DNA of 64,000 bases from Streptomyces mutomycini (lineage in GTDB: Bacteria > Actinomycetota > Actinomycetes > Streptomycetales > Streptomycetaceae), in NCBI RefSeq assembly GCF_001700505.1, contig NZ_MAPV01000082.1:1-64000 (forward strand), read 5' to 3'. Position 1 is the first letter of the stretch; each line of letters starts with the position of its first letter. Shown one piece after another: positions 15,643 to 26,255 of this stretch. The notes beneath the pieces are model-generated. The model was not told where the DNA came from and ran no database searches. It saw only the letters and a list, made by a program, of their open reading frames with translations. The translations under genes were made by a program, and so were the position numbers.

Positions 15643-17289
15643 ATGCTCGTGGCCCCGCATGTCTCGGCGGCCGCCCGAACCCCGGCGGACCCGGGGTTGC
15701 GTCTTCGCTGCCCTGCCGGGCAAGCGCTCCGCACCCACGAAGGCGGCCCGGCCTTCGTCCGGGAGCCCCGGGAGGAGCTCTTCCTGCTGGCCGTCGGCAA
15801 CTTCGTCTCCCAGCAGACCTTCTACGAGAGCGGCCAGGAGCGCGACGACCGGTACGCCCGCCTCGTGGGCCGGCTCGCCGTCGAGGACCCCGCATGGACG
15901 GCCGGCCTGCTGCGCTGGCTCCGGAGCGAGGGCACCATGCGCACGGCGTCCCTGGTGGGCGCCGCCGCGTACGTCCGGGCCCGGCTCGAGGCCGGGACGT
16001 CGGAAGGCCCGTCCAACCGGTCAGTGATCGCCTCGGTGCTCCAGCGCGCCGACGAACCCGGAGAGCTGCTGGCCCACTGGACCTCGGCATACGGTCGGAA
16101 CGTGCCGCAGCCCGTGAAGCGGGGCATCGCCGACGCCGTGCGCCGGCTGTACTCCTCCCGGTCGCTGCTGAAGTACGACACCGCGTCCAAGGAGTTCCGC
16201 TTCGGTGACGTGCTCAACCTGGTGCATGCTTCCCCCGACCCGGACAAGCCGTGGCAGGGCGCGCTGTTCCGGCATGCCCTTGACCGCCGCCATCACGCGG
16301 AGCGGGCGGTCCCGCCGGCCTCCGACCGGATGCTGACCGCGCACCGCGCACTCATGGAGCTGCCGGTCGGCGAGCGGCGGGGCGTGGCCACCGGACCGGG
16401 GGGTGCCGAGCGCCTGGCCGAGGGGGGCATGACGTGGGAAGCTACGGCGGGCTGGCTCCAGGGGCCGATGGACGCCGCCGTCTGGGAGGCCGTGATTCCC
16501 TCGATGGCACCCATGGCGCTCCTGCGGAACCTGCGGAACTTCGACGAGGCGGGTGTCCCGGACGATGTGGCGGCCAGGGTCGCCACACGGATCTCGGACG
16601 CCACCGGCGTCGCCAGGTCCCGGCAGTTGCCCTTCCGCTACCTTTCCGCCCACCGGCACGCCCCGTCACCGCGCTGGGCGGCCCCGCTGGAACGGGCACT
16701 GGGCCACTCGCTGGCCGGCGTACCCACCCTGCCCGGCCGGACACTGGTCCTGGTGGACCGGTCCGACTCCATGTTCTGGGACACCGTCTCCGAGCGCTCC
16801 GAACTGACCCGGGCGGACGCGGCCGCCGTGTTCGGTGCCGCGCTGGCGCTGCGAGCCGAGCACGCGGACCTGGTGGAGTTCGGCTGGTCCAGCGCGGTGG
16901 TGCCGTTCCGGGCGGGGGAACCGGTGCTCGACGTGCTGAAACGGTTCCACGGTCTCGGGGGCACCCAGACCGCTCAAGCGGTGCGCAGGCACTTCGACGG
17001 ACACGACCGGGTCCTGATCGTCACCGACGAGCAGGCCGCGCCCCACGGCCCGGTCGGGCCTGCGGACCCGGTGCCGGCCGGCACCCCCGTCTACACCTGG
17101 AACCTGGCGGGATACCGTCCCGCCCATGGCCCCACGGGCCCCCACCGGCACACCTTCGGCGGCCTCACGGACGCCGCGTTCAGGATGGTCGGTCTCATCG
17201 AGGCCGGTCGCCCCGCCGCCTGGCCGTGGACCACCGACCCGGCGACGAGCGTGATGGACGAGGCCCACGGCCCGAAGGGCACGCTCTAG
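15643..17289 (+). CDS. TROVE-domain (Ro60/Rsr-like) RNA-binding protein
   Basis: This 548-residue protein has an N-terminal HEAT-like TROVE ring, about residues 40-340 (EELFLLAVGNFVSQQTFYE, RSEGTMRTASLVGAA). A von Willebrand A domain follows, with a complete MIDAS motif DRSDS at residues 372-376. Ro60 family proteins bind Y RNAs and structured or misfolded RNA and aid RNA decay and stress recovery. The first 35 residues (VAPHVSAAARTPADPG onward) are unlike the usual short basic N-terminus. The start has only weak Shine-Dalgarno support, so its exact position is unsure. The stop overlaps the convergent YciI gene (CTAG). No RtcB ligase or RNA-processing partner is adjacent. Confidence 0.85.
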   Translation: MLVAPHVSAAARTPADPGLRLRCPAGQALRTHEGGPAFVREPREELFLLAVGNFVSQQTFYESGQERDDRYARLVGRLAVEDPAWTAGLLRWLRSEGTMRTASLVGAAAYVRARLEAGTSEGPSNRSVIASVLQRADEPGELLAHWTSAYGRNVPQPVKRGIADAVRRLYSSRSLLKYDTASKEFRFGDVLNLVHASPDPDKPWQGALFRHALDRRHHAERAVPPASDRMLTAHRALMELPVGERRGVATGPGGAERLAEGGMTWEATAGWLQGPMDAAVWEAVIPSMAPMALLRNLRNFDEAGVPDDVAARVATRISDATGVARSRQLPFRYLSAHRHAPSPRWAAPLERALGHSLAGVPTLPGRTLVLVDRSDSMFWDTVSERSELTRADAAAVFGAALALRAEHADLVEFGWSSAVVPFRAGEPVLDVLKRFHGLGGTQTAQAVRRHFDGHDRVLIVTDEQAAPHGPVGPADPVPAGTPVYTWNLAGYRPAHGPTGPHRHTFGGLTDAAFRMVGLIEAGRPAAWPWTTDPATSVMDEAHGPKGTL

Positions 17290-17585
17290 CCGGGCAGTTG
17301 CTGCCGGTACGGTGCAAGCGCGTCCGAGGTCTTCGTCGCAAGGAACTCCGTGATCCGGTAGGCGCACACCTCGTGCACCGCGAAGGGGTCGGAGGCCGCG
17401 ATCCTCTCGATCCCGGCACGGTCCGCGCCCACGGCCAGGATCACCCCGCCGTCGCGGGGGTTCTTGCGTCCGGAGGCGATGAAGACCCCGGCAGCGTACT
17501 GCGCGTCCAGCCAGGCGATGTGCTCCGTCATCAGGGCGTCGACGCGCTCGACCGGTGCGGTGTAGGTCAACTCGAGTACGAACAT
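17286..17585 (-). CDS. YciI-family protein
   Basis: This 99-residue dimeric alpha/beta-barrel-type protein of the YciI family starts with MFVLELTYTAPVERVD. It contains the typical His at HIAWLDAQYAAG and the block SGRKNPRDGGVILA. Family members have been linked to dehalogenation or ring-modifying chemistry, but most have no assigned function. ATG 17585 is chosen because the longer frame would run into the divergent endonuclease V gene. Its stop codon shares the CTAG overlap with the TROVE stop, so the pair is convergent. Confidence 0.8.
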   Translation of the reverse strand: MFVLELTYTAPVERVDALMTEHIAWLDAQYAAGVFIASGRKNPRDGGVILAVGADRAGIERIAASDPFAVHEVCAYRITEFLATKTSDALAPYRQQLPG

Positions 17586-17608
17586 GATCGCCAGGCTACC
17601 GGGCTGCC

Positions 17609-17623
17609 TAGACTGGCCCGTCA
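17609..17623 (+). promoter_or_regulatory. -10 element giving a probable leaderless transcript
   Basis: TAGACT at 17609-17614 lies 9 bases before the ATG of the endonuclease V gene at 17623. There is no Shine-Dalgarno sequence between them, so transcription should begin at or next to the start codon. No clear -35 hexamer is seen. Confidence 0.45.
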
Positions 17624-18300
17624 TGACGACTTTCCGGATGCCCGCCGACGAGGCCGAAGCCCGCGCCGTCCAGGACGCGTTGCGCGCACGGGTGGTGCTG
17701 GACGAGCCGGGGCCGCCGCCCGGGACCGGCCGGGTCACCGGCGTCGACGTCGCCTACGACGACGAGCGGGACCTCGTCGTGGCGGCGGCCGTCGTCCTGG
17801 ACGCGGCGACCCTGGAGGTGGTGGCCGAGTCCACCGCCGACGGCCGCGTGACGTTTCCGTATGTGCCCGGGCTGCTCGCCTTCCGGGAGATCCCGGCCGT
17901 CCTGGCCGCGCTCGAGCGCCTGCCGGTGGACCCGGGGCTCGTCGTCTGCGACGGCTACGGCCGGGCCCACCCGCGCAGGTTCGGCCTCGCCAGCCATCTC
18001 GGCGTGCTCACCGGCCTGCCCGTCATCGGCGTGGCGAAGAACCCTTTCACCTTCCGCTACGAGCAACCCGGGCCCCGGCGAGGTGACTTCACCCCGCTCA
18101 TGGACGGTGACGAGGAAGTGGGGCGGGCCCTGCGCACGCGGGACGCAACCAAACCCGTCTTCGTCTCCGTCGGTCACAGGACCGGCCTGGACAACGCGTG
18201 CGCCCACACCCTCGCACTGACCCGCGGCTTCCGTCAGCCCGAGACCACACGCAGGGCCGATGCCCTGTGCCGGTCCGCTCTCCGCGAAGCGGCCGGCTGA
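17623..18300 (+). CDS. nfi: Endonuclease V (deoxyinosine-specific repair nuclease)
   Basis: This 225-residue endonuclease V cuts next to deoxyinosine and other deaminated bases. The RNase-H-like active site residues are visible: Asp42 in GVDVAY, Glu89 in YVPGLLAFRE, and Asp110 in VVCDGYGRAHPRRFG. The blocks ASHLGVLTGLPVIGVAK and PVFVSVGHRTGL are also family-typical. The start ATG 17623 follows a -10 element directly. The divergent YciI gene begins 38 bases away. It may act on deaminated DNA or on inosine in RNA; the sequence does not distinguish these. Confidence 0.92.
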   Translation: MTTFRMPADEAEARAVQDALRARVVLDEPGPPPGTGRVTGVDVAYDDERDLVVAAAVVLDAATLEVVAESTADGRVTFPYVPGLLAFREIPAVLAALERLPVDPGLVVCDGYGRAHPRRFGLASHLGVLTGLPVIGVAKNPFTFRYEQPGPRRGDFTPLMDGDEEVGRALRTRDATKPVFVSVGHRTGLDNACAHTLALTRGFRQPETTRRADALCRSALREAAG

Positions 18301-18343
18301 CCGGGCCCTCTCGGTGATCTGTTGCCAACTGAGTACATGTACG

Positions 18344-18363
18344 GATGTTCCTCGTCGAACATC
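18344..18363. promoter_or_regulatory. Inverted repeat GATGTTC-N6-GAACATC
   Basis: A perfect 7-bp inverted repeat with a 6-base spacer lies 19 bases before the small membrane protein start. A 10-bp palindrome GTACATGTAC lies just upstream at 18333-18342. The GTTC...GAAC orientation is opposite to the actinobacterial LexA box, so it is not an SOS box. It may be an operator or a short leader hairpin. Confidence 0.4.
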
Positions 18364-18381
18364 GAGGGCAGGCTGGTACAC

Positions 18382-18528
18382 ATGATCGACCACCACACTC
18401 CTCAGATGAGCACCGGAACCATACGTCTCTCCCAGCGCGGCGTCGCCGTCGGCATGACCCTGGGTGTCCTCGCAGGAGCCGCCTGGACCGTGTCCATGGT
18501 CGTCACGCTGGCGTCCTGGATGGCCTGA
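18382..18528 (+). CDS. Small single-span membrane protein
   Basis: This 48-residue protein has a short polar N-terminus (MIDHHTPQMSTGTIRLSQRG) and one strong transmembrane helix running to the C-terminus (VGMTLGVLAGAAWTVSMVV). ATG 18382 is preceded by GGCAGG; an internal ATG at 18406 is an alternative. The codon third positions are strongly GC, supporting a real gene. The function is unknown. It stands between endonuclease V and the saccharopine-dehydrogenase-like gene, with an inverted repeat in its promoter region. Confidence 0.6.
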   Translation: MIDHHTPQMSTGTIRLSQRGVAVGMTLGVLAGAAWTVSMVVTLASWMA

Positions 18529-18555
18529 CCGGGTGGTGCGGCCCACCTCCCGGGT

Positions 18556-19746
18556 TCAGCGCACCGCCGCGACCCGGAAACGCAGACCGGCCGCCGTCAG
18601 ACGCTCCAGCAGTGCGTCGCCCATCGCCACGGCCGTCGTGACCTGGCCCGATGTCGCCGGCAGGTCGTCGAGAGCGAGCGCCAGGGCCGCCTCGGCGAGC
18701 ATCTTCGCCGTCTCGTCGTAGCCGGGGTCACCGCCCGACACCTCCGTGCAGACCCTCCGGCCGCCACCCTCCCCGACGAAGCGGACCGTGAACCAGCTCC
18801 GCTTCCTGCGCTCCTCGCCGGGCCCCGTGCCCGGTGCGACCCGCGCCGACAGCCACTCCCGCGCGGCGGGAATCTGGGCGGCCCCCACCAGCAGGGCCGT
18901 CGCCGCCGAGCCGCCAAGTGCCATGGGGAGGCGCTTCACCGAGGCGAAGTGCCGGTAGCGGAAGTCGGGGCCGTAGCGCTCCAACCCGCGCGCGGACCGT
19001 TCCACGACGCGCGGGTCCAGAGTCGGCAGCGGCAGCGCCCAGGTGCCCGTCACCGGGCTGAAGTGCGGTGACCCCTGCGGGGCGCGGGCCCGCCGGCCGA
19101 CCAGACGCGGCTCGTGCAGACGCCGTTCACGCGCGGCCCGCATCATCTGCGGGCCGCGGCCCATCGCGGTGAGCGCCGAGGCGAACGTACCGCCGGAGAA
19201 GACCGCGTTGGTACGGACGTAGCCGTCGACGGTCAGCGGGACCCCCTCGGGGAGCTGCCGGACGGTGAAGTAGGCGCCGAGGTCGTGCGGTACGGAGTCG
19301 AAGCCGCAGGCGTGCACGAGGCGGGCACCCGTCTCGCGGGCCCGGCCGTCGTGCTCCAGATACATCCGGTCGACGAACTCCGCCTCCCCGGTGAGGTCGG
19401 TGTAGTCGGTCCCGGCCTCCGCGCAGGCGGCGACCAGCTTCTCGCCGTACCAGACGTACGGTCCGACCGTCGACGCCACCACGTGTGCGGAACCGGCCAG
19501 CTCGCGCAGGGCGCCGTCATCGTCCGCGTCGGCCGTCAGCAGCGGCAGGTCCGCGCAGTGCGGGTTCTCCACGGCGAGGCGGTCGCGCAGTTGTTCCAGC
19601 TTGCCGCGGCTGCGGCCGGCCAGGGCCCAGCGGCAGCCGTCCGGGGCATGTGCGGCGAGATATTCGGCCGTGAGCGCCCCCACAAAGCCGGTGGCTCCGA
19701 AAAGGACGACGTCATAAGGGCGTTCTGCCCTGTTCTGCCTGTTCAT
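18556..19746 (-). CDS. Saccharopine-dehydrogenase-like / trans-acting enoyl reductase family protein
   Basis: This 396-residue protein has an N-terminal Rossmann fold (VVLFGATGFVGALTAEYLA, residues 14-32). It also has family-typical STVGPYVWYGEKLVAACAEAGTDYTDLTGE and HACGFDSVPHDLGA segments (quoted in part as STVGPY and CGFDSVPHD). In mycobacteria this family includes the trans-acting enoyl reductase of phthiocerol and phenolglycolipid synthesis; most members act on unknown lipid or polyketide substrates. A C-terminal hydrophobic patch around residues 285-300 may associate with membranes. It is divergent from the acyl-CoA operon, which is compatible with lipid metabolism, but no direct link is shown. 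Confidence 0.82.
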   Translation of the reverse strand: MNRQNRAERPYDVVLFGATGFVGALTAEYLAAHAPDGCRWALAGRSRGKLEQLRDRLAVENPHCADLPLLTADADDDGALRELAGSAHVVASTVGPYVWYGEKLVAACAEAGTDYTDLTGEAEFVDRMYLEHDGRARETGARLVHACGFDSVPHDLGAYFTVRQLPEGVPLTVDGYVRTNAVFSGGTFASALTAMGRGPQMMRAARERRLHEPRLVGRRARAPQGSPHFSPVTGTWALPLPTLDPRVVERSARGLERYGPDFRYRHFASVKRLPMALGGSAATALLVGAAQIPAAREWLSARVAPGTGPGEERRKRSWFTVRFVGEGGGRRVCTEVSGGDPGYDETAKMLAEAALALALDDLPATSGQVTTAVAMGDALLERLTAAGLRFRVAAVR

Positions 19747-19949
19747 GAGTGCCTCCGCGGGGGCCGACGCCGATGTAGCAGGCAGAGGGTAGCGGAGCCG
19801 TTCGTGGCGCTGTGCGGCCGGGAGGGGCTCCGTGCGAGAGGATCCGGGGAAGAGCTAAGCGCTTGCTCGGCCAAAAGGGTTGTGCGGAGCGTGGTCCGTT
19901 CTTAGCATCATCGATGTTACATCAGTTGTGTCACACTGCTGGGGGCTTG

Positions 19950-21101
19950 ATGGCAACGACAGGACACGGGTCGCAGGGCCCGCTGACCGGAGTGCGCGTC
20001 GTCGAACTGGCCGGCATCGGCCCGGGGCCGTTCGCCGCCATGCTCCTGGCCGACCTCGGCGCCGACGTGGTGCGCGTCGACCGGCCCGGAGGCCCGGTGA
20101 TCGGTATCGATCCCGCCTTCGACCTGACCAACCGCAACAAGCGGTCGGTCCTCGTCGACCTGAAGGCCGAGAGCGGAGCCGGGCAGGTGCTCGACCTCGT
20201 CGAGCGTGCCGACGTCCTGATCGAGGGCTACCGGCCCGGCGTCGCCGAACGCCTCGGCGTGGGCCCCGACGCCTGCCTGGAGCGCAACCCGCGGCTCGTC
20301 TACGGACGGATGACCGGCTGGGGCCAGGACGGGCCGCTGGCCGGACGGGCGGGGCACGACATCGGCTACATCGCCCTCACCGGCACCCTGTCCATGATCG
20401 GCAGAGCCGGCGAACCGCCCACGGTGCCGGCCAACCTGGTCGGCGACTACGCGGGCGGCTCGCTCTACCTCGTCGTCGGTGTGCTCGCCGCCCTCCAGCA
20501 CGCCCGTACGCCCGGCGGGAGTGGGCAGGTCGTCGACGCGGCCATCGTGGACGGCGCGGCCCACCTCGCCACGATGATCCACGGCATGCTGGCCGCCGGC
20601 AGCTGGCAGGACCGGCGCGGCTCCAACCTCCTCGACGGCGGCTGCCCCTTCTACGGCTCCTACGAGACCTCCGACGGCCTGCACATGGCGGTCGGAGCCC
20701 TGGAACCGCGCTTCTACGAGGAGTTCGCCGAGCTCCTCGGGCTGGGGGACGAGGCACCCGACCGCAACGACTCCGGGCGCTGGGAAGAGCTGCGCGCCCT
20801 GGTCGCCGACCGGTTCAGCACCCGTACGCGCGCCGAGTGGACCGAGGTCTTCGAGGGGACGGACGCCTGTGTGGCTCCCGTCCTCTCGCTCCGTGAGGCG
20901 CCGGGCCACCCCCACCTCGCCGCCCGCTCCACCTACGTGGAGCACGGCGGCCTCACCCAGCCCGCCCCCGCACCCCGCTTCTCCGCGACACCCGTCTCCG
21001 TGCGCAGCGCACCCGCGCTGCCCGGAGCGGACACCGAGGCCGTCGCCGCGGACTGGGGCGTGCCGGGCCTGCTGACCACCGGGAAGGAAACGACCCTCTG
21101 A
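19950..21101 (+). CDS. CaiB/BaiF-type CoA-transferase, alpha-methylacyl-CoA racemase-like
   Basis: This 383-residue protein is a family III CoA-transferase-fold enzyme. The racemase dyad is visible: His136 in GHDIGYIALTG and Asp166 in GDYAGGSLY. This supports epimerisation of 2-methylacyl-CoA esters, which lets branched fatty acids or sterol side chains enter beta-oxidation. The opening GPLTGVRVVELAGIGPGPFAAMLLADLGADV is typical (quoted in part). ATG 19950 follows a GGGGG sequence. The frame is open further upstream, but that stretch is promoter sequence containing GTTACATCAGTTGTGTCAC. It is the first gene of the acyl-CoA operon; its stop overlaps the next ATG by one base. Confidence 0.87.
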   Translation: MATTGHGSQGPLTGVRVVELAGIGPGPFAAMLLADLGADVVRVDRPGGPVIGIDPAFDLTNRNKRSVLVDLKAESGAGQVLDLVERADVLIEGYRPGVAERLGVGPDACLERNPRLVYGRMTGWGQDGPLAGRAGHDIGYIALTGTLSMIGRAGEPPTVPANLVGDYAGGSLYLVVGVLAALQHARTPGGSGQVVDAAIVDGAAHLATMIHGMLAAGSWQDRRGSNLLDGGCPFYGSYETSDGLHMAVGALEPRFYEEFAELLGLGDEAPDRNDSGRWEELRALVADRFSTRTRAEWTEVFEGTDACVAPVLSLREAPGHPHLAARSTYVEHGGLTQPAPAPRFSATPVSVRSAPALPGADTEAVAADWGVPGLLTTGKETTL

Positions 21102-21627
21102 TGGAACTCTCCCTGCCGCTGAACTACGCGGGCGATCCGCGCGCAGCCTGCGACGAGGTCGCCGTACTCGAGTCCGCCGGCCTCGACGCCGTCTGGGTCG
21201 CCGAGGCGTGCGGCTTCGACTCGCCGACCGTCATGGGGTACCTCGCCGCCCGCACGGAACACCTGAAGATCGGCGCGGCGATCCTCAACGTGTACTCCCG
21301 CACGCCCGCCCCCGCCCGCAGATCGCGCTGTACGTCGGCGGCATGCGCGCGCGGGGCAGGAACTTCTACAACGACCTCGCCTACGGCTACGAGAAGGAGG
21401 CCGCCACCATCCAGGAGCTCTACCTGTCCGGGAAGAAGAGGGAGGCGGAGGCCGCCGTCCCGGACGAATTCTGCGAGCTCATGACGCTCTGCGGCCCCGA
21501 GGGGTACGTACGCGACCGCATCGAGGCCTTCGGGGAGGCCGGGGTCACCATGCTCAACGTCACGCCCGTCGGCCCCGAGCCGGCGCGGCTGATCTCCACC
21601 GTCAAGAACTGGCTCCAGGGGGCTTGA
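21101..21627 (+). pseudogene. Broken LLM-class F420-dependent oxidoreductase (internal deletion plus frameshift)
   Basis: An intact start (ATG 21101, overlapping the racemase stop) encodes about 70 residues of a luciferase-like F420 oxidoreductase (MELSLPLNYAGD to ILNVYSRTPA). After a GC-rich junction at about 21305-21322 the homologous C-terminus continues in another frame (RPQIALYVGGM to STVKNWLQGA), ending at 21627. About 170 central residues are missing compared with the usual 340-350, and the two halves are out of frame. Read from the original start, the protein would end at 21484 after about 57 nonsense residues. The junction has short CGCCCGC-type repeats, consistent with a slippage or recombination deletion. 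The operon around it is intact. Confidence 0.85.
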
Positions 21628-21628
21628 A

Positions 21629-22771
21629 GTGCAGCGGCAGATCTTCACCGAAGAGCACGACGCGTTCCGCGAGACCGTCCGCACCTTCCTGTCCAAGGAG
21701 GTCCTCCCGCACTACGAGCAGTGGGAGAAGGACGGCATCGTCTCGCGCGAGGCCTGGCTCGCGGCCGGCCGGCAGGGGCTGCTCGGCCTTGCGGTACCCG
21801 AGGAGTACGGGGGCGGAGGCAACGCCGACTTCCGCTACAGCGCCGTGATCGCCGAGGAGTTCACCCGGGCCGGGACGCCCGGGCTCGCGCTCGGGCTGCA
21901 CAACGACATCATCGGCCCCTACCTCACCGGCCTCGCCACCGAGGAGCAGAAGCGGCGCTGGCTGCCCGGCTTCTGCAGCGGCGAGACCATCACCGCCATC
22001 GCCATGACGGAACCCGGTGCGGGCTCCGACCTCCAGGGCATCCGCACCTCGGCCGAGGACAGGGGCGACCACTGGCTCCTCAACGGCTCGAAGACCTTCA
22101 TCTCCAACGGCATCCTCGCCGACCTGGTGATCGTCGTCGCCAAGACCTCACCGGAGGGCGGGGCCAAGGGCCTCTCGCTGCTCGTCGTCGAGCGCGGTGC
22201 CGAGGGCTTCGAGCGGGGCCGCAACCTCGACAAGATCGGGCAGAAATCCCAGGACACCGCGGAGCTGTTCTTCAACGACGTACGCGTCCCCAAGGAGAAC
22301 CTCCTCGGCGAACGCGACGGCGCCTTCGTCCACCTCATGACCAACCTGGCCCAGGAGCGGATGGGCATAGCGGTCGCCGGGATCGCCGCCGCCGAACACC
22401 TCCTCGAGATCACCACCCGGTACGTCAAGGAGCGCGAGGCCTTCGGGCGCCCGCTCTCCAAGCTCCAGCACATCCGCTTCGAGATCGCCGAGATGGCCAC
22501 CGAGTGCGCCGTCACCCGGGCCTTCCTCGACCGGTGCATCGTCGACCACTCCGAGGGGACGCTGGACGCCGTGCACGCGTCGATGGCCAAGTGGTGGGCC
22601 ACCGAACTGCAGAAGCGGGTGGCCGACCGCTGCCTGCAACTACACGGCGGATACGGCTACATGACGGAATACCAGGTCGCCAGGGCCTTCACCGACGGCC
22701 GCATCCAGACCATCTACGGCGGGACGACCGAGATCATGAAAGAGATCATCGGCCGCTCGCTGCTCGCCTGA
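21629..22771 (+). CDS. Acyl-CoA dehydrogenase, long-chain/LCAD-like
   Basis: This 380-residue FAD enzyme catalyses the first alpha,beta-desaturation of acyl-CoA. Visible motifs are the FAD/substrate segment [12 protein letters not shown], helix [14 protein letters not shown] and the C-terminal [14 protein letters not shown]. Where medium-chain enzymes have the catalytic Glu (IYEGT) there is Gly, so the base should be the Glu in QERM, as in long-chain and isovaleryl-CoA dehydrogenases. GTG 21629 starts two bases after the broken oxidoreductase stop, so it still depends on the operon transcript. An electron-transfer flavoprotein is not encoded here. Confidence 0.9.
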   Translation: MQRQIFTEEHDAFRETVRTFLSKEVLPHYEQWEKDGIVSREAWLAAGRQGLLGLAVPEEYGGGGNADFRYSAVIAEEFTRAGTPGLALGLHNDIIGPYLTGLATEEQKRRWLPGFCSGETITAIAMTEPGAGSDLQGIRTSAEDRGDHWLLNGSKTFISNGILADLVIVVAKTSPEGGAKGLSLLVVERGAEGFERGRNLDKIGQKSQDTAELFFNDVRVPKENLLGERDGAFVHLMTNLAQERMGIAVAGIAAAEHLLEITTRYVKEREAFGRPLSKLQHIRFEIAEMATECAVTRAFLDRCIVDHSEGTLDAVHASMAKWWATELQKRVADRCLQLHGGYGYMTEYQVARAFTDGRIQTIYGGTTEIMKEIIGRSLLA

Positions 22772-22808
22772 CCTCCCCGCCCAGCACCGAACCCGAAAGG
22801 CAGCTGCC

Positions 22809-24023
<1,215 letters not shown>

Positions 24024-24062
24024 CCGTCCCCCGGCCCTCACCGCTTACGGAGTAGAACCGAC

Positions 24063-26234
24063 ATGACCGAGAGCACGACCATCCGCTGGGAACAGGACGA
24101 GACCGGCGTCGTCACCCTCGTACTGGACGACCCCAACCAGTCCGCCAACACGATGAACCAGGGCTTCAAGGAGTCCATCGCGGCCGTCGCCGAGCGCGCC
24201 GAGGCCGAGAAGGACTCCATCCGGGGCATCATCTACACCTCCGCCAAGAAGACCTTCTTCGCTGGCGGCGACCTCAAGGACATGATCAGGATCGGTCCCG
24301 AGAACGCCCAGGCGGCGTTCGACGCCGGCACCGCCATCAAGAGGTCCCTGCGCCGTATCGAGACCCTCGGCAAGCCGGTCGTGGCCGCCGTCAACGGCGC
24401 CGCGCTCGGCGGCGGCTACGAGATCGCGCTCGCCGCGCACCATCGCATCGCCCTGGACGCACCCGGATCCCGTATCGGCCTGCCCGAGGTCACCCTCGGC
24501 CTGCTGCCCGCGGGCGGCGGAGTCACCCGCACCGTACGGCTGATGGGCATCGCCGACGCACTGCTGAAGGTCCTCCTCCAGGGCACCCAGTACACCCCGC
24601 GGCGGGCCCTGGAGAACGGCCTCGTCCACGAGGTCGCCGCCACCCGCGAGGAGATGCTCGACAAGGCCCGCGCCTTCATCGACGCCAACCCCGAGTCGCA
24701 GCAGCCCTGGGACGTCAAGGGCTACCGGATTCCCGGCGGCACCCCGTCCAACCCGACGTTCGCGGCCAACCTGCCCGCCTTCCCCGCCAACCTGAAGAAG
24801 CAGCTCGCCGGCGCGCCCATGCCGGCGCCCCGCAACATCATGGCCGCGGCGGTCGAGGGGGCGCAGGTCGACTTCGAGACCGCGCAGACCATCGAGGCCC
24901 GCTACTTCACCGAGCTGGTCACCGGCCAGGTCGCGAAGAACATGATCCAGGCGTTCTTCTTCGACCTCCAGGCCGTCAACTCCGGAGCCAGCCGTCCGTC
25001 GGGCGTCGAGGAGCGCCAGGTCCGCAAGGTCGCCGTCCTCGGCGCCGGGATGATGGGGGCGGGCATCGCCTACTCCTGCGCCCGCGCAGGCATCGACGTC
25101 GTCCTCAAGGACGTCTCCACGGAAGCGGCCGCCAAGGGCAAGGCGTACAGCGAGAAGCTCCTCGCCAAGGCGCTCTCCCGGGGCCGCACGACCGAGGCGA
25201 AGCGCGACGAGCTGCTGGCCCGCATCACCCCGACCGGGGACGCGGCCGACCTCGCGGGCTGCGACGCCGTGATCGAGGCGGTCTTCGAGGACACCGCGCT
25301 CAAGCACAAGGTGTTCCAGGAGATCCAGGACGTCATCGACCCCGACGCCCTGCTCTGCTCCAACACCTCGACGCTGCCCATCACCGTGCTCGCCGAAGGC
25401 GTCAGCAGGCCGGTGGACTTCATCGGGCTGCACTTCTTCTCGCCCGTCGACAAGATGCCGCTCGTCGAGATCATCAAGGGCGAGAAGACCGGGGACGAGG
25501 CCCTGGCACGCGCCTTCGACCTGGTGCGCAGGATCAAGAAGACACCGATCGTCGTCAACGACTCGCGCGGCTTCTTCACCTCACGCGTCATCGGCCACTT
25601 CATCAACGAGGGCGTCGCGATGGTCGGCGAGGGCGTCGAGCCCGCGTCGGTCGAACAGGCGGCGGCACAGGCCGGCTACCCGGCCAAGGTGCTCTCCCTC
25701 ATGGACGAGCTGACGCTCACCCTGCCGCGCAAGATCCGCGACGAGACCCGGCGCGCAGTCGAGGAGGCGGGCGGCAGCTGGGCCACGCACCCCGCGGACG
25801 GGGTCATCGACCGGATGGTCGACGAGTTCGGACGGCCCGGACGCAGCGGGGGAGCGGGCTTCTACGAGTACGGCGAGGACGGCAGCCGGGGCGCGCTCTG
25901 GCCGGGCCTGCGCGAGCACTTCACGAAGTCCGGCACCGACGTGCCCTTCGAGGACATGAAGGAGCGGATGCTCTTCTCCGAGGCACTGGACAGCGTCCGC
26001 TGCCTGGAGGAGAACGTCCTGATGACCGTCGCCGACGCGAACATCGGCTCCATCATGGGCATCGGCTTCCCTGCCTGGACCGGTGGCGTGCTCCAGTACA
26101 TCAACGGGTACGAGGGCGGCCTGCCCGGCTTCGTGGCGCGCGCCCGGCAGCTCGCCGAGCGCTACGGCGACCGCTTCCTGCCCTCCGCGCTGCTGCTGGA
26201 GAAGGCGGAGAAGGGCGAGACCTTCCACGACTGA
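24063..26234 (+). CDS. fadB: Enoyl-CoA hydratase / 3-hydroxyacyl-CoA dehydrogenase (FadB/FadJ-type)
   Basis: This 723-residue bifunctional beta-oxidation enzyme has an N-terminal crotonase domain (about 1-200) with the oxyanion segment FAGGDLKDM and NGAALGGGYEIALAAH, followed by GLPEVTLGLLPAGGG. A linker leads to the NAD-binding hydroxyacyl dehydrogenase (about 320-500) with GAGMMGAGIAYSCARAG and the catalytic His in GLHFFSPVDKMPLVEI. Two C-terminal dehydrogenase helical domains follow. ATG 24063 is preceded by TACGGAG. It is the last gene of the operon; the MerR gene converges on it 21 bases downstream. Confidence 0.93.
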   Translation: MTESTTIRWEQDETGVVTLVLDDPNQSANTMNQGFKESIAAVAERAEAEKDSIRGIIYTSAKKTFFAGGDLKDMIRIGPENAQAAFDAGTAIKRSLRRIETLGKPVVAAVNGAALGGGYEIALAAHHRIALDAPGSRIGLPEVTLGLLPAGGGVTRTVRLMGIADALLKVLLQGTQYTPRRALENGLVHEVAATREEMLDKARAFIDANPESQQPWDVKGYRIPGGTPSNPTFAANLPAFPANLKKQLAGAPMPAPRNIMAAAVEGAQVDFETAQTIEARYFTELVTGQVAKNMIQAFFFDLQAVNSGASRPSGVEERQVRKVAVLGAGMMGAGIAYSCARAGIDVVLKDVSTEAAAKGKAYSEKLLAKALSRGRTTEAKRDELLARITPTGDAADLAGCDAVIEAVFEDTALKHKVFQEIQDVIDPDALLCSNTSTLPITVLAEGVSRPVDFIGLHFFSPVDKMPLVEIIKGEKTGDEALARAFDLVRRIKKTPIVVNDSRGFFTSRVIGHFINEGVAMVGEGVEPASVEQAAAQAGYPAKVLSLMDELTLTLPRKIRDETRRAVEEAGGSWATHPADGVIDRMVDEFGRPGRSGGAGFYEYGEDGSRGALWPGLREHFTKSGTDVPFEDMKERMLFSEALDSVRCLEENVLMTVADANIGSIMGIGFPAWTGGVLQYINGYEGGLPGFVARARQLAERYGDRFLPSALLLEKAEKGETFHD

Positions 26235-26255
26235 CGGCGCACCCGCGGGCCGTGT

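Noticed and set aside
15601..15720. Frameshift at the 5' end of the TROVE gene
   Set aside because: The N-terminus is atypical, but no alternative frame gives a better family match; an uncertain start explains it as well.
18344..18363. LexA (SOS) box near the small membrane protein
   Set aside because: The half-sites are GTTC...GAAC with 6-base spacing, the reverse of the actinobacterial CGAAC-N4-GTTCG box.
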